From UMGS1889 sp900556055 (lineage in GTDB: Bacteria > Bacillota > Clostridia > Oscillospirales > Ruminococcaceae): 64,000 nt of DNA. Where the stretch lies: NCBI GenBank assembly GCA_902463265.1, contig CABQEV010000001.1, positions 124,001 to 188,000 on the forward strand. The letters are read 5' to 3'. The notes below the pieces were generated by a model. The model was not told the origin of the DNA and did not search any database. It was given only the letters and a program-made list of their open reading frames with translations. Both the position numbers and the translations under genes were made by a program. Positions 41,963-50,521 of the stretch are shown piece by piece. Numbering within the stretch: the stretch's first letter is position 1; each line of letters opens with the position of its first letter.

Positions 41963-43093
41963 ATGCTGAAAGTTCTTCTTGCAGGCGGCGGAACAGCGGG
42001 ACATATCAATCCTGCGCTCGCCATTGCATCAATAATAAGGGAACGCCGTCCCGATGCTGAATTTCTGTATGCAGGCACACCGAACGGCATGGAAGCAAGG
42101 CTTGTCCCGAAAGCGGGCATAGAATTCACTCCGATAAAGGTCAGCGGATTTCAGAGAAAGCTTACTCCGAAGAATATTGCAAGGAATATCAAGGCAGTGG
42201 CTTATCTCACAACTGCGGGACACCGTGCAAAGCAGATAATCACCGAATTCAAGCCTGATATCGTCATTGGAACGGGCGGATATGTCAGCGGTCCTGTCGT
42301 AATGAAAGCGGCGCAGATGGGCATTCCGACAGCTATCCATGAGCAGAATGCGTATCCCGGCGTAACAACGAGGATCCTCACGAAGCATGTCGATGAGGTA
42401 ATGCTTACCGTTGAAGCGGCTAAGGATTATTTTGACAGCTCGGTAAAATATACCGTAACGGGACTTCCTGTCAGACGCGGATTTACACGCAGAAGCCGTG
42501 AAGAGGCAAAGAAGGAGCTTGGCCTTGACGATTCTATCTGCATTCTGTCAACAGGCGGAAGCCTTGGCGCAGGAAGAATAAACGAGACTGTTGCTGACCT
42601 TATCGAATGGTCGCAGAAAAACGGCAAAAAGATAAACCATATCCACAGCTACGGTCAGATGGGACGTGACACATTCATGCAGTCCCTGAAGGACAAGGGC
42701 ATTGAAGTTGAGGGAAATCCCAGACTTATGATAAAGGAATACATCGACAACATGGCTGTCTGCATGGCGGCTGCCGACCTTATCATAAGCAGATCGGGCG
42801 CAAATGCACTCTGCGAGATAGAATCTGTCGGACGTGCGTCTATACTTATCCCGTCGCCTATCGTTGCGGGAAATCATCAGTATCATAATGCGATGGTGCT
42901 TGCTGACGCAGGCGCAGCGGTCGTTTTTGAACAGAAGGATCTGACATCGGAGCTGCTGATAAAGACTGTCGAGGATCTGTACAGCAATCCCGACAAGCTT
43001 TCATCGCTCAGCATGCACGCAGCGGAGCTTGCTATAAACGATACTCCCGAGCGTATTTACAGCGTTATCTCCCGACTTATCGACAAGGAATAA
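41963..43093 (+). CDS. murG: UDP-GlcNAc:lipid I N-acetylglucosaminyltransferase MurG
   Basis: A peripheral membrane GT28 enzyme that makes lipid II from lipid I. The 376 residues start MLKVLLAGGGTAGHINPALA and include the second glycine loop STGGSLGAGRIN, the donor-binding RSGANALCEIESVGRASILI and the NHQYHNAMVL segment with its glutamine. Only 7 bp separate it from ftsW. Confidence 0.97.
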   Translation: MLKVLLAGGGTAGHINPALAIASIIRERRPDAEFLYAGTPNGMEARLVPKAGIEFTPIKVSGFQRKLTPKNIARNIKAVAYLTTAGHRAKQIITEFKPDIVIGTGGYVSGPVVMKAAQMGIPTAIHEQNAYPGVTTRILTKHVDEVMLTVEAAKDYFDSSVKYTVTGLPVRRGFTRRSREEAKKELGLDDSICILSTGGSLGAGRINETVADLIEWSQKNGKKINHIHSYGQMGRDTFMQSLKDKGIEVEGNPRLMIKEYIDNMAVCMAAADLIISRSGANALCEIESVGRASILIPSPIVAGNHQYHNAMVLADAGAAVVFEQKDLTSELLIKTVEDLYSNPDKLSSLSMHAAELAINDTPERIYSVISRLIDKE

Positions 43094-43160
43094 ACAAAGG
43101 CTGTCAAATATCCGCCGAAATGCATAGAATACACTAATTTGATGAAAAGGAGTGCTTTCT

Positions 43161-44417
43161 ATGCAGAAGCTTGTGATAGACGGCGGCAGGACGCTTTGCG
43201 GCGAGATCGCTGTTCAGGGCGCAAAAAATTCGGCTTTGCCTATCCTTGCCGCAGCTTATCTGGCGGGCGGGGAGGTCACGGTGCATAATGTCCCTGCGAT
43301 CTCAGATACATATTCGGCGATGAGGATACTCACATCGCTTGGATGCAGAGTGATCTCGGAGGGCAGCACGGCTGTTGTGAATTCTGCCGATGCGGACGGC
43401 TGCGAAATATCCGAGCAGCTTATGCGTGAGATGCGTTCATCGGTCATATTTCTGGGTGCTGTTCTCGGAAGATCGGGAAAATGCATACTGTCATATCCCG
43501 GAGGATGCGAGCTTGGACCAAGACCGATAGATTTTCACATTTCCGCACTCAGGAAGATGGGCGCAGAGATAATCGAGGAATACGGAAGGCTTGTCTGCAC
43601 TGCCGCAAACGGGCTGAACGGCATCACGCTGACTCTGCCGTTCCCATCGGTCGGCGCAACGGAGAATATAATGCTTGCGGCGGTATGCGCAAGGGGCGAG
43701 ACTGTCATAAAAAACTGCGCCCGTGAGCCTGAAATATCCGATCTTGCGCAGTTTCTGAGATGCTGCGGAGCTGATATCGAGGGTGACGGCAGCGGAACGA
43801 TAGCCATAAAAGGCGTAATGCGGCTCCATGGCTGCGAATATCGTGTCATGCCCGACAGGATATGTGCGGCAACATGGCTTTCGGCATGTGCGGCGGCAGG
43901 CGGAGAGCTGTATATCACAGATGCTCTTCCCGAACATTTAGATGCAGTTCTGCCGATATTCGAGGAGATGGGCTGCCGTATGACAGCGGGAAAAAGGAGC
44001 ATACACATCCGCAGTACAGGTCGGCTCAAAGCTCCCGAAACTGTCAGGACCATGGTTTATCCCGGTTTCCCGACTGATATGCAGGCACTGCTTATGGCTG
44101 CGATATGCCGTGCGGAGGGAAGCACGGTGTTTATCGAAAACATCTTCGAGAACCGCTTCAAGCATGTCGGCGAGATGCGCAGAATGGGCGCAGACATCAT
44201 AGCCGAGGGAAAGGTCGCTGTTGTGAACGGTGTGAAAAAGCTTTACGGCACAGGCGTTGAAGCCGCCGATCTCAGGGGCGGTGCGGCGCTTGTCATCGCA
44301 GGACTTTCGGCGGACGGAGTAACAGAGGTCAGCGGAGTGAAATATATCGACAGGGGATATGAAAGCATAGAAGGCGTTCTGTCGGCGGCAGGTGCATCCG
44401 TCAGACGCATGGGCTAA
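43161..44417 (+). CDS. murA: UDP-GlcNAc 1-carboxyvinyltransferase MurA
   Basis: Catalyses the first committed step of peptidoglycan precursor synthesis, transfer of enolpyruvyl from PEP to UDP-GlcNAc. The 418-residue enzyme has Lys22-Asn23 in GAKNSALPILAA and the catalytic Cys116 in SYPGGCELGPRPID, the cysteine targeted by fosfomycin in other MurA enzymes. ATG at 43161 follows AAAAGGAG at 7-8 bases. Its position between murG and ftsQ replaces the murC/murB genes often found there; Firmicutes often have two MurA copies and this may be one of them. Confidence 0.94.
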   Translation: MQKLVIDGGRTLCGEIAVQGAKNSALPILAAAYLAGGEVTVHNVPAISDTYSAMRILTSLGCRVISEGSTAVVNSADADGCEISEQLMREMRSSVIFLGAVLGRSGKCILSYPGGCELGPRPIDFHISALRKMGAEIIEEYGRLVCTAANGLNGITLTLPFPSVGATENIMLAAVCARGETVIKNCAREPEISDLAQFLRCCGADIEGDGSGTIAIKGVMRLHGCEYRVMPDRICAATWLSACAAAGGELYITDALPEHLDAVLPIFEEMGCRMTAGKRSIHIRSTGRLKAPETVRTMVYPGFPTDMQALLMAAICRAEGSTVFIENIFENRFKHVGEMRRMGADIIAEGKVAVVNGVKKLYGTGVEAADLRGGAALVIAGLSADGVTEVSGVKYIDRGYESIEGVLSAAGASVRRMG

Positions 44418-44440
44418 GATAGCAGAGAGGATTTTTATTT

Positions 44441-45340
44441 ATGCAGGATATCGTAAAAGGAGACAGCCGCCGAAAAAGCAATGCTGAACGTCAGCGGCGC
44501 AATCGGAAGCGTATCATCAGAGCATATGCGCAGATGATCTTCATAATCGTTGCGGTCATTGTCACTGTGCTGTCGTTCACGGTGTTTTTCAATATCGAAC
44601 AGATAAATGTTGCGGGCGACGGCGATTTTGACAGAACAGAGATAGTGACCGCTTCGGGACTTGATATAGGTCAGAATATGCTGCGCACCAAAATGTCATC
44701 TCATGCCGAAGATGTCATGAGGAGTGTTGTCTATCTCGAATCCTGTACGATAAAAAGAGAATTCCCGAACAGCGTCAATATCTACGTTGAGGTCTGCAAG
44801 CCTGCGGCGTGCCTTGAAACCGACAGCGGATATCTCATAATGAGCGGCACGGGCAAGATATTCGATACTGCGGATACCCCGCCCGATGGGATATATCTGA
44901 TAAAAGGTTCTGAGCCTGCTCCCGGACTTATCCCCGGAGATATGTTTGAATCGGACGACGAGGGCAAGCTTTCGGCTATGCTGACAGTCATTGAAGCGAT
45001 GAACAGCCGTCAGACAGACAAAGTGACGTATATCGACATGACAGACAGGTATAATATAAAATATATGTATGACAACAGGATCGAGGTATGTCTAGGTTCA
45101 ACGAATGAACTTGACTATAAGCTAAAGTTCACGGATGTTATACTAAAGGAAAAAATTGGCTCGAAAACGGAAGGTGTTCTGACTATGTTTTCGGGAAGCG
45201 CATCGTTCCGCGAAAAGAGCGGCATCGAGCAGTATTATCAGAACATTCAGGACAGGCTGAACGGTGTTACCGAAACCGAGGCTGAAACAGATGAGAACGG
45301 TGACCCGGTCGAAACGTCCGAAACATCAGCATCAGAGTAA
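44441..45340 (+). CDS. ftsQ: Cell division protein FtsQ/DivIB
   Basis: A 299-residue bitopic membrane protein. A basic cytoplasmic tail (SRRKSNAERQRRNRKRI, about residues 9-25) precedes a membrane helix (about 28-50), then the POTRA domain (INVAGDGDFDRTEIVTASG) and FtsQ beta domain (VEVCKPAACLETDSGYLIM). The last 30 residues are a Glu/Thr-rich tail. It partners with FtsL and DivIC in the septal complex. RBS AGAGAGG precedes ATG at 44441. Confidence 0.92.
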   Translation: MQDIVKGDSRRKSNAERQRRNRKRIIRAYAQMIFIIVAVIVTVLSFTVFFNIEQINVAGDGDFDRTEIVTASGLDIGQNMLRTKMSSHAEDVMRSVVYLESCTIKREFPNSVNIYVEVCKPAACLETDSGYLIMSGTGKIFDTADTPPDGIYLIKGSEPAPGLIPGDMFESDDEGKLSAMLTVIEAMNSRQTDKVTYIDMTDRYNIKYMYDNRIEVCLGSTNELDYKLKFTDVILKEKIGSKTEGVLTMFSGSASFREKSGIEQYYQNIQDRLNGVTETEAETDENGDPVETSETSASE

Positions 45341-45428
45341 AAAAGCAACAAAAAAACGCTGATTTTTCAACAGCAATTTATACAAGATTTAAAAGTTATT
45401 TTCAGCAAAAAAAAATTTGCTTTTTTAC

Positions 45429-45457
45429 TTGATATTATAGAATTAATGTGTTATTAT
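45429..45457 (+). promoter_or_regulatory. Internal promoter upstream of ftsZ
   Basis: TTGATA (45429-45434), 17 bp, TATTAT (45452-45457) in the 228-bp ftsQ-ftsZ gap; it would let ftsZ be expressed apart from the upstream genes. Confidence 0.55.
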
Positions 45458-45568
45458 TATATTATGTATTATTGGGCATTCTATATAATAATGCGCCGGA
45501 TCTGCACATGAAAAACGCCGGCTGATCATCATTCGGTCTGTCGGAATATATATTAGGAGGATTTTCAA

Positions 45569-46660
45569 ATGAGCGACTTAATGCTTGATTACGATAACGG
45601 TATTATTGATGACGTTAACATAAAGGTTGTTGGCGTCGGCGGAGGCGGAGGAAATGCGCTCAACTGTATGGCTGCCTCCGGTATCAAGGACGTGGATTAC
45701 ATAGCTGTAAATACCGATGCTAAGGCTCTTAACATCTCAAAGGCTGATACAAAGGTACAGATCGGCGTCAAGCTGACAAGAGGAAGAGGCGCAGGAAACA
45801 GACCTAACGTCGGCTCAGAGTCCGCTCAGGAAAACAAGGACGAGATCGCAGCTGCTCTCAAGGGCGCAAATATGGTCTTTATCGCAGCAGGCATGGGCGG
45901 CGGTACAGGTACAGGTGCAGCTCCCGTTGTTGCTGAGATCGCTCAGGAAATGGATATCCTCACAGTCGCAGTAGTTACAAAGCCCTTCAACTTTGAGCAG
46001 AAGGCTAAGATGGAGCAGGCTGAAAGAGGCATCGAGGAGCTCAAGAAGCACGTTGACTCTCTCGTTGTTATCCCTAATGAAAAGCTGCTCGTCGGCTCTG
46101 AAAAGCCCCTTACAATGAAGGAATCCTTCGCTCTGGCAGATAATATTCTGAAAACAGGTGTTAAGTCCATCGCTGAGCTTATCACTGTTGACGGTATGAT
46201 CAACCTCGACTTCGCAGATGTTGAAACTACAATGAAGAATGCCGGCTATGCTCACATGGCTATCGGTCACGGTTCGGGCAAGGATAAGGCGCAGGAAGCT
46301 GCTTCCGCAGTTATCTCCAGCCCGCTCCTTGAAACATCTATCAAGGGTGCAACAAGACTTCTCGTTAATATCGTAATGTCCGAGGACGTTCTCGCTTCCG
46401 ATGTTGACACAGCTACAAAGCTTATCTCCGAGGCTGCCGCTCCTAATGTAAGCATGATCTTCGGTACATCCTTCGATGAAAATCTCAGCGATGAGATCAA
46501 TATCACTGTTATCGCTACCGGATTTGAGGATGACGGCAAGCCTGCTGTTGAGTCTGTTGACAATTCCAAGGTGATCGAATCAGTTCAGGAGTCCAAGAAG
46601 ACTACATCAAGCCAGGACGATTATGCTGATCTTATGAGCATTTTCAACGACAGAAGATAA
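45569..46660 (+). CDS. ftsZ: Cell division GTPase FtsZ
   Basis: The tubulin-like protein that forms the Z ring. The 363-residue product has the glycine-rich nucleotide site VVGVGGGGGNALN and the tubulin signature GGGTGTG at residues 110-116, then the NLDFADVETTMKNAGYAHM segment with the catalytic T7 Asp. After a short acidic linker it ends in DDYADLMSIFNDRR, equivalent to the C-terminal peptide that binds FtsA/SepF. ftsA is absent upstream. RBS AGGAGG; strong codon bias. Confidence 0.98.
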   Translation: MSDLMLDYDNGIIDDVNIKVVGVGGGGGNALNCMAASGIKDVDYIAVNTDAKALNISKADTKVQIGVKLTRGRGAGNRPNVGSESAQENKDEIAAALKGANMVFIAAGMGGGTGTGAAPVVAEIAQEMDILTVAVVTKPFNFEQKAKMEQAERGIEELKKHVDSLVVIPNEKLLVGSEKPLTMKESFALADNILKTGVKSIAELITVDGMINLDFADVETTMKNAGYAHMAIGHGSGKDKAQEAASAVISSPLLETSIKGATRLLVNIVMSEDVLASDVDTATKLISEAAAPNVSMIFGTSFDENLSDEINITVIATGFEDDGKPAVESVDNSKVIESVQESKKTTSSQDDYADLMSIFNDRR

Positions 46661-46683
46661 TATTCCAAAGAGAATAATTTCAG

Positions 46684-46737
46684 TCCGAAGCAGATATCAA
46701 TGCCATTTGCGGCATTGAATGTGCTTCGGATTTTTTC
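46684..46737 (+). terminator. Terminator of ftsZ
   Basis: TCCGAAGCA (46684-46692) pairs perfectly with TGCTTCGGA (46722-46730), with an inner AATGCC/GGCATT stem, followed by TTTTTT. Confidence 0.9.
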
Positions 46738-46777
46738 TTGATATAAAAATCGGAATGTAATTTATGTAAAATTGCTA

Positions 46778-46806
46778 TTGAAATAATATGCAGAGTGTGG
46801 TACAAT
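46778..46806 (+). promoter_or_regulatory. Sigma-A type promoter for the D,D-carboxypeptidase gene
   Basis: TTGAAA (46778-46783), 17 bp, TACAAT (46801-46806), about 100 bp before the start codon. Confidence 0.65.
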
Positions 46807-46905
46807 AATACTTGTTCGGTTGAAAACTTTTTGTGCATAATATAGAAATTATGTTCCTGATATGCAGTGAAATAATAAGGCTGTAAACGTATACGGAGAT
46901 TTGAA

Positions 46906-48012
46906 ATGAGGAGAAATACATACCGTCCCGTGTCGAGAAATTCGAGATACAGGAAAAAACAGATCATAAAAGCAAGGATCAAGCTTGCATGCATGACCGC
47001 CGCTGCGACACTGGCTGTCGTTCTTGGCGTTAAGGGCGTTTCGCATTTTGCTACCGACCTGGCATCGGCGAGCGACGATCAGCAGCAGGCAATGGTCACA
47101 GAAACATACCGTGACGAAGAACCCGATGTATCCTTTGAGTCGGTCGAAACGACGGCTGCGGAAACTGCCGAAACTGCGGCTGATCCCGATACATATCCAA
47201 TAGAAATGAACATAACGTCAAAGTATGCGGTTGTCTATGACGTTACAACAAATACTGTGCTTTATGCAAAGAATGCCGATGAAAAATGCTATCCCGCAAG
47301 TACGACAAAGCTTATGACAGCGGCGCTTGCGCTTGATTATGTTGATGAGGACTTCGTGTTTACGGCGGGTGATGAGCTGGATTTCGTAAATCCCGGTTCA
47401 AGCCTTGCATATCTTAACAAGGGAAGCCGGCTTTCAACGCAGATGATAATTGATGCGCTGATGCTTCCTTCGGGAAATGACGCTGCGTATGTCACAGCCG
47501 CAAATGTCGGAAGAGTGATATCTGATAACGACAGGCTGTCGGATAAGGGCGCAGTTCAGGCATTTGTTGATATGATGAACCGCAAGGCTAAGCGTATCGG
47601 TGCGGTGAACACGCACTTTGCAAATCCCGATGGATTTCACGATGATGATCATTACACAACGGCTATGGATATGCTGAAAATAGCACTGTATGCCAAGGAT
47701 TGTCCGATGATAGCAGAGTCTGTGCAGAAGGTCGATCTTGAAGAGACGTTCCTGACAGGCGAGCAGATCTACTGGAAAAATTCCAATGTCATGATAAACC
47801 CGTACAGCCAGTTTTATTACTGCTATTCAAAGGGAATGAAAACAGGAATGACCGATGAAGCGGGCTACTGCGTTGTTGAGATGGCGGAGCGTTACGATCA
47901 TCAGATAATAGCTGTTGTTCTCGGCGGAAAAACAGGTCAGGAGAGATGGAACGATACCATTGCACTTCTTGATGCCGCATTTGCAATAGCGAAAAATTAT
48001 CAGTCAGAATAA
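46906..48012 (+). CDS. Serine-type D-Ala-D-Ala carboxypeptidase (PBP5/DacF type)
   Basis: A 368-residue low-molecular-weight PBP that trims the terminal D-Ala from peptidoglycan stems. It has a basic N terminus, a single membrane helix (about 27-47) acting as signal anchor, a Glu/Thr-rich linker, and a peptidase S11 domain with Ser132-x-x-Lys135 (STTK), SGN at 189-191 and the KTG motif in SKGMKTGMTDEAG near residue 300. The C-terminal PBP5 beta domain is missing, so the enzyme is a short version. It has its own promoter and follows ftsZ. Which dac paralogue it is cannot be settled. Confidence 0.92.
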   Translation: MRRNTYRPVSRNSRYRKKQIIKARIKLACMTAAATLAVVLGVKGVSHFATDLASASDDQQQAMVTETYRDEEPDVSFESVETTAAETAETAADPDTYPIEMNITSKYAVVYDVTTNTVLYAKNADEKCYPASTTKLMTAALALDYVDEDFVFTAGDELDFVNPGSSLAYLNKGSRLSTQMIIDALMLPSGNDAAYVTAANVGRVISDNDRLSDKGAVQAFVDMMNRKAKRIGAVNTHFANPDGFHDDDHYTTAMDMLKIALYAKDCPMIAESVQKVDLEETFLTGEQIYWKNSNVMINPYSQFYYCYSKGMKTGMTDEAGYCVVEMAERYDHQIIAVVLGGKTGQERWNDTIALLDAAFAIAKNYQSE

Positions 48013-48017
48013 AAAAT

Positions 48018-48053
48018 ATGCCGCATTTCATTGTGAAATGCGGCATTTCTGTT
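48018..48053. terminator. Bidirectional terminator between carboxypeptidase gene and spo0A
   Basis: ATGCCGCATTTCA (48018-48030) pairs perfectly with TGAAATGCGGCAT (48034-48046), with an A-run before and TTTCTGTTTT after. Confidence 0.92.
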
Positions 48054-48065
48054 TTATAATGACGA

Positions 48066-48863
48066 TCACATTGCCATGTAGCTGCCTGTTTCGGAATGGC
48101 GGACATTCCTGCGGTTCATGCAGTATTCAAGGCGGAGCTTATCGGTGATAAGCGCAATAAATTCGGAGTTTGTAGGCTTGCCCTTGCCGACGCTCACTGT
48201 GTAGCCGAAAAGAGAATTGATGGTGTCGATATCGCCTCTGTCCCATGCTGTTTCGATTGCATGGCGGATAGCACGTTCAACCCTTGAAGCTGTCGTATTG
48301 TACTGCTTTGCGACAGTCGGATAGAGGAGCTTTGTAACGCTTTCAAGCATCTCCTTGTTTTCGAGTGAAAGCAGGATAGCGGTCCTGAGATAATGATAGC
48401 CCTTGATATGTGCGGGAATTCCGATCTGGTGTATCATCTCGGTAACAATAAGCTCGAGATTTTCAGTCTGTGCGGATACTGCGGGCTTTTCGGCGGATGT
48501 GAATGCAATTATCCTTTCGCCGAGTGATTCGCAGTCAAATGGTTTAAGCATGAAATATGCATTTTCATTCTGCATGATAGCACGTTCTGCGGCAGGACTG
48601 GGGTATGCCGATGTTACCATGAAAAACGGCTTTCTGAACGGTCCCGCATTTACTTTCCTGATTATCTCAGCAGCGTCTACGTTCGGCATAACAGCATCAC
48701 AGATAACAACATCGGGCATCTCTTCGCGGATAGCGTCCATGACTGCAAGTCCGTCCTTAGGGCGTGTTATCGTGAAAAATCCTTTTGTTCTGAGCGCATT
48801 CGAGACCTGAACGCCAAATTCTGCGGAATTGTCTGCTATAAGTACCTTGATCTTTTTTACCAT
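48066..48863 (-). CDS. spo0A: Sporulation master regulator Spo0A
   Basis: A two-domain response regulator of 265 residues. The receiver (1-125) has Asp11, the phospho-acceptor Asp56 in ICDAVMP, Thr84 and Lys107 in LKPFD. The Spo0A_C DNA-binding domain has GYHYLRTAI and LYPTVAKQYNTTASRVERAI, the conserved recognition region. One of the two acidic Mg ligands usually reading DD is Asp11-Asn12. ATG at 48863 follows GGAGGT; a longer frame runs over the promoter. spoIVB, the usual neighbour in Bacillus, is absent; here the gene is convergent with the carboxypeptidase gene. Its presence suggests spore formation or derived stationary-phase control. Confidence 0.95.
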   Translation of the reverse strand: MVKKIKVLIADNSAEFGVQVSNALRTKGFFTITRPKDGLAVMDAIREEMPDVVICDAVMPNVDAAEIIRKVNAGPFRKPFFMVTSAYPSPAAERAIMQNENAYFMLKPFDCESLGERIIAFTSAEKPAVSAQTENLELIVTEMIHQIGIPAHIKGYHYLRTAILLSLENKEMLESVTKLLYPTVAKQYNTTASRVERAIRHAIETAWDRGDIDTINSLFGYTVSVGKGKPTNSEFIALITDKLRLEYCMNRRNVRHSETGSYMAM

Positions 48864-48896
48864 TATGATAACCTCCGTATTTTCAATCTTTTCCAT

Positions 48897-48925
48897 ATTA
48901 TACCATGCGATTCTGCAAAAATCAA
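48897..48925 (-). promoter_or_regulatory. Sigma-A type promoter for spo0A
   Basis: Minus strand TTGATT (48925-48920), 17 bp, TATAAT (48902-48897), 34 bp upstream of the start codon. Confidence 0.7.
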
Positions 48926-49122
48926 TAGGTTTTGGAAAATATATGGAAGAAAATGTAAGAAAAATTCGGCTTGATTTTTATGTATAATTCACAAATATTG
49001 GAAATTAATTGGAGATGCATAAGAAAAGACGGCGATATATGCCGAAAAAACGCAAGCGAAATTAGGGCATTTTATAATAAAAACCATAATTCAATGGGCT
49101 TTTAATATTAATGTGCAGAATA

Positions 49123-49812
49123 TCAGCGTTTTTTCGGCTTTGCATCGGGCTTTATTATGAAGCATTCATCAAAAAGAGCCTTGTATTTCGGCGGAATAAG
49201 CCTGTTTTTGTGGCATTTTCCGAAAAACCACATCTTAAACCGGCAGTTTTCCTTTACAGCATTGAAAAATGCGTGCATCTCGCTTGTCTGGCGGGAATTG
49301 GGATAGAATATCTCTTTTAGCGATCCCGGAGGTTCATGCGTTACTATGTAATCCACCTCGTTGTCATTCAGACGGAGATTTTCAGCACCTTCGGCTATCT
49401 CGTTTCCGATGGGAAGCTCGTCCTCCCACCACTTTTTTGCGGAGCTTCTGATGTCGATGTCAGTGCTTTGTCCGCCGCCGAAGAAGAAAACTTTTTTGCC
49501 GTCAAGGTCGAGGACAGTGCCTCTTTCCGCATGCATGAGCCGTCCGCTGATAATGCGCACCTTTCCGCCTGCGAAATCCGAAACGGGATATTCCTTCAGA
49601 AGGTCGAAATTCTCATGACAGCCGTCAGCAAATATTATATAGTATTTCTTTTTGCCAAGCTTTTTCAGTATATGCTTCTCCCGTTTTGTGCCGTCCCAGA
49701 GAAAACCGAAATCTCCGCATACAAGAAGATAGTCGTTTTTCCTGAGCTTTTTGATGTGCTTGTCATTGAAACGGGAAAGATCGCCGTGTATATCGCCTGT
49801 AATGCAGATCAT
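49123..49812 (-). CDS. Metallophosphoesterase
   Basis: A 229-residue calcineurin-like phosphoesterase. Metal-binding motifs in order: GDIHGD (residues about 6-11), GDFGFLWD, a variant GNHE box reading DGCHEN, VTHEPPG, and a variant GHxH reading FFGKCHKN. This motif set occurs in uncharacterised phage/bacterial phosphoesterases, and the substrate is unknown. It overlaps the upstream GtrA gene by 4 bp (ATGA), indicating coupling. The stop is followed by the weak repeat-derived hairpin near 49.08 kb. Confidence 0.88.
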   Translation of the reverse strand: MICITGDIHGDLSRFNDKHIKKLRKNDYLLVCGDFGFLWDGTKREKHILKKLGKKKYYIIFADGCHENFDLLKEYPVSDFAGGKVRIISGRLMHAERGTVLDLDGKKVFFFGGGQSTDIDIRSSAKKWWEDELPIGNEIAEGAENLRLNDNEVDYIVTHEPPGSLKEIFYPNSRQTSEMHAFFNAVKENCRFKMWFFGKCHKNRLIPPKYKALFDECFIIKPDAKPKKR

Positions 49813-50288
49813 TTGTCAGCAGCCTCCTTATCGGTGTTGTCCTTGTTTTTGAAGATAAGAAGCTTGCTCATAAGATAATTTGCGATCAGAATGAATATCT
49901 GCGCAATGAGCTTCATAAGCATTTCATGAGGATGCAGCTTATCGACGGTGACAGCCATGAATATTACCTCGAACAGCAGGGAAGCAAGCCTTGCACCGTA
50001 AAATGCGCCTGCCTGTTTGAGAAAATCCGATGCATTCGTGCGGTTATCCTTGAATACATAGAATTTGTTTGTGAAAAAGGCAAAGGTCACGGCAAATATC
50101 CATGAGATAATAGTTGAAACAACGACAGGGCAGCCCGCACGGCTTGCAATATACTGTGTCACAAAGGAAACGAGCGTTGTCAGCGCACCGAAAAACACGT
50201 ACATTATCGCATCTTCCAGCTTGTAATACAGGTCCCTGATCGGTTTCGGGAATATGGAAATAATTTTTCTGAACAGTTTTTCTATCAT
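49809..50288 (-). CDS. GtrA family membrane protein
   Basis: A 159-residue protein with four hydrophobic helices (AIMYVFFGALTTLVSFVTQY; VVVSTIISWIFAVTFAFFTN; then two more in the C-terminal half) and the family landmark NKFYVFKD. GtrA proteins are thought to flip or pass lipid-linked sugars in cell-surface glycosylation. The start at 50288 (MIEKLFRKI) has GGAGC upstream; a longer frame to 50315 lacks an RBS. It is translationally coupled to the phosphoesterase. Confidence 0.88.
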   Translation of the reverse strand: MIEKLFRKIISIFPKPIRDLYYKLEDAIMYVFFGALTTLVSFVTQYIASRAGCPVVVSTIISWIFAVTFAFFTNKFYVFKDNRTNASDFLKQAGAFYGARLASLLFEVIFMAVTVDKLHPHEMLMKLIAQIFILIANYLMSKLLIFKNKDNTDKEAADK

Positions 50289-50521
50289 TTTAATAGCTCC
50301 AATCAATATATACAACTTTTATTTTAACATATTATCGGGACAAATTAAAGGGTATTTTCTATGCATATATATCCAAATGATAAAATTATTGTAAATTTTC
50401 ATATATACTCCTTTTCAAGTGTGATACAGATATGATAAAATGATAAATTGTAAAGCTGTATTTAATAGATAGGCTTACAATAATTTCCCGAAAAGGGAGA
50501 AAGTAATACGGAGGTCATATT

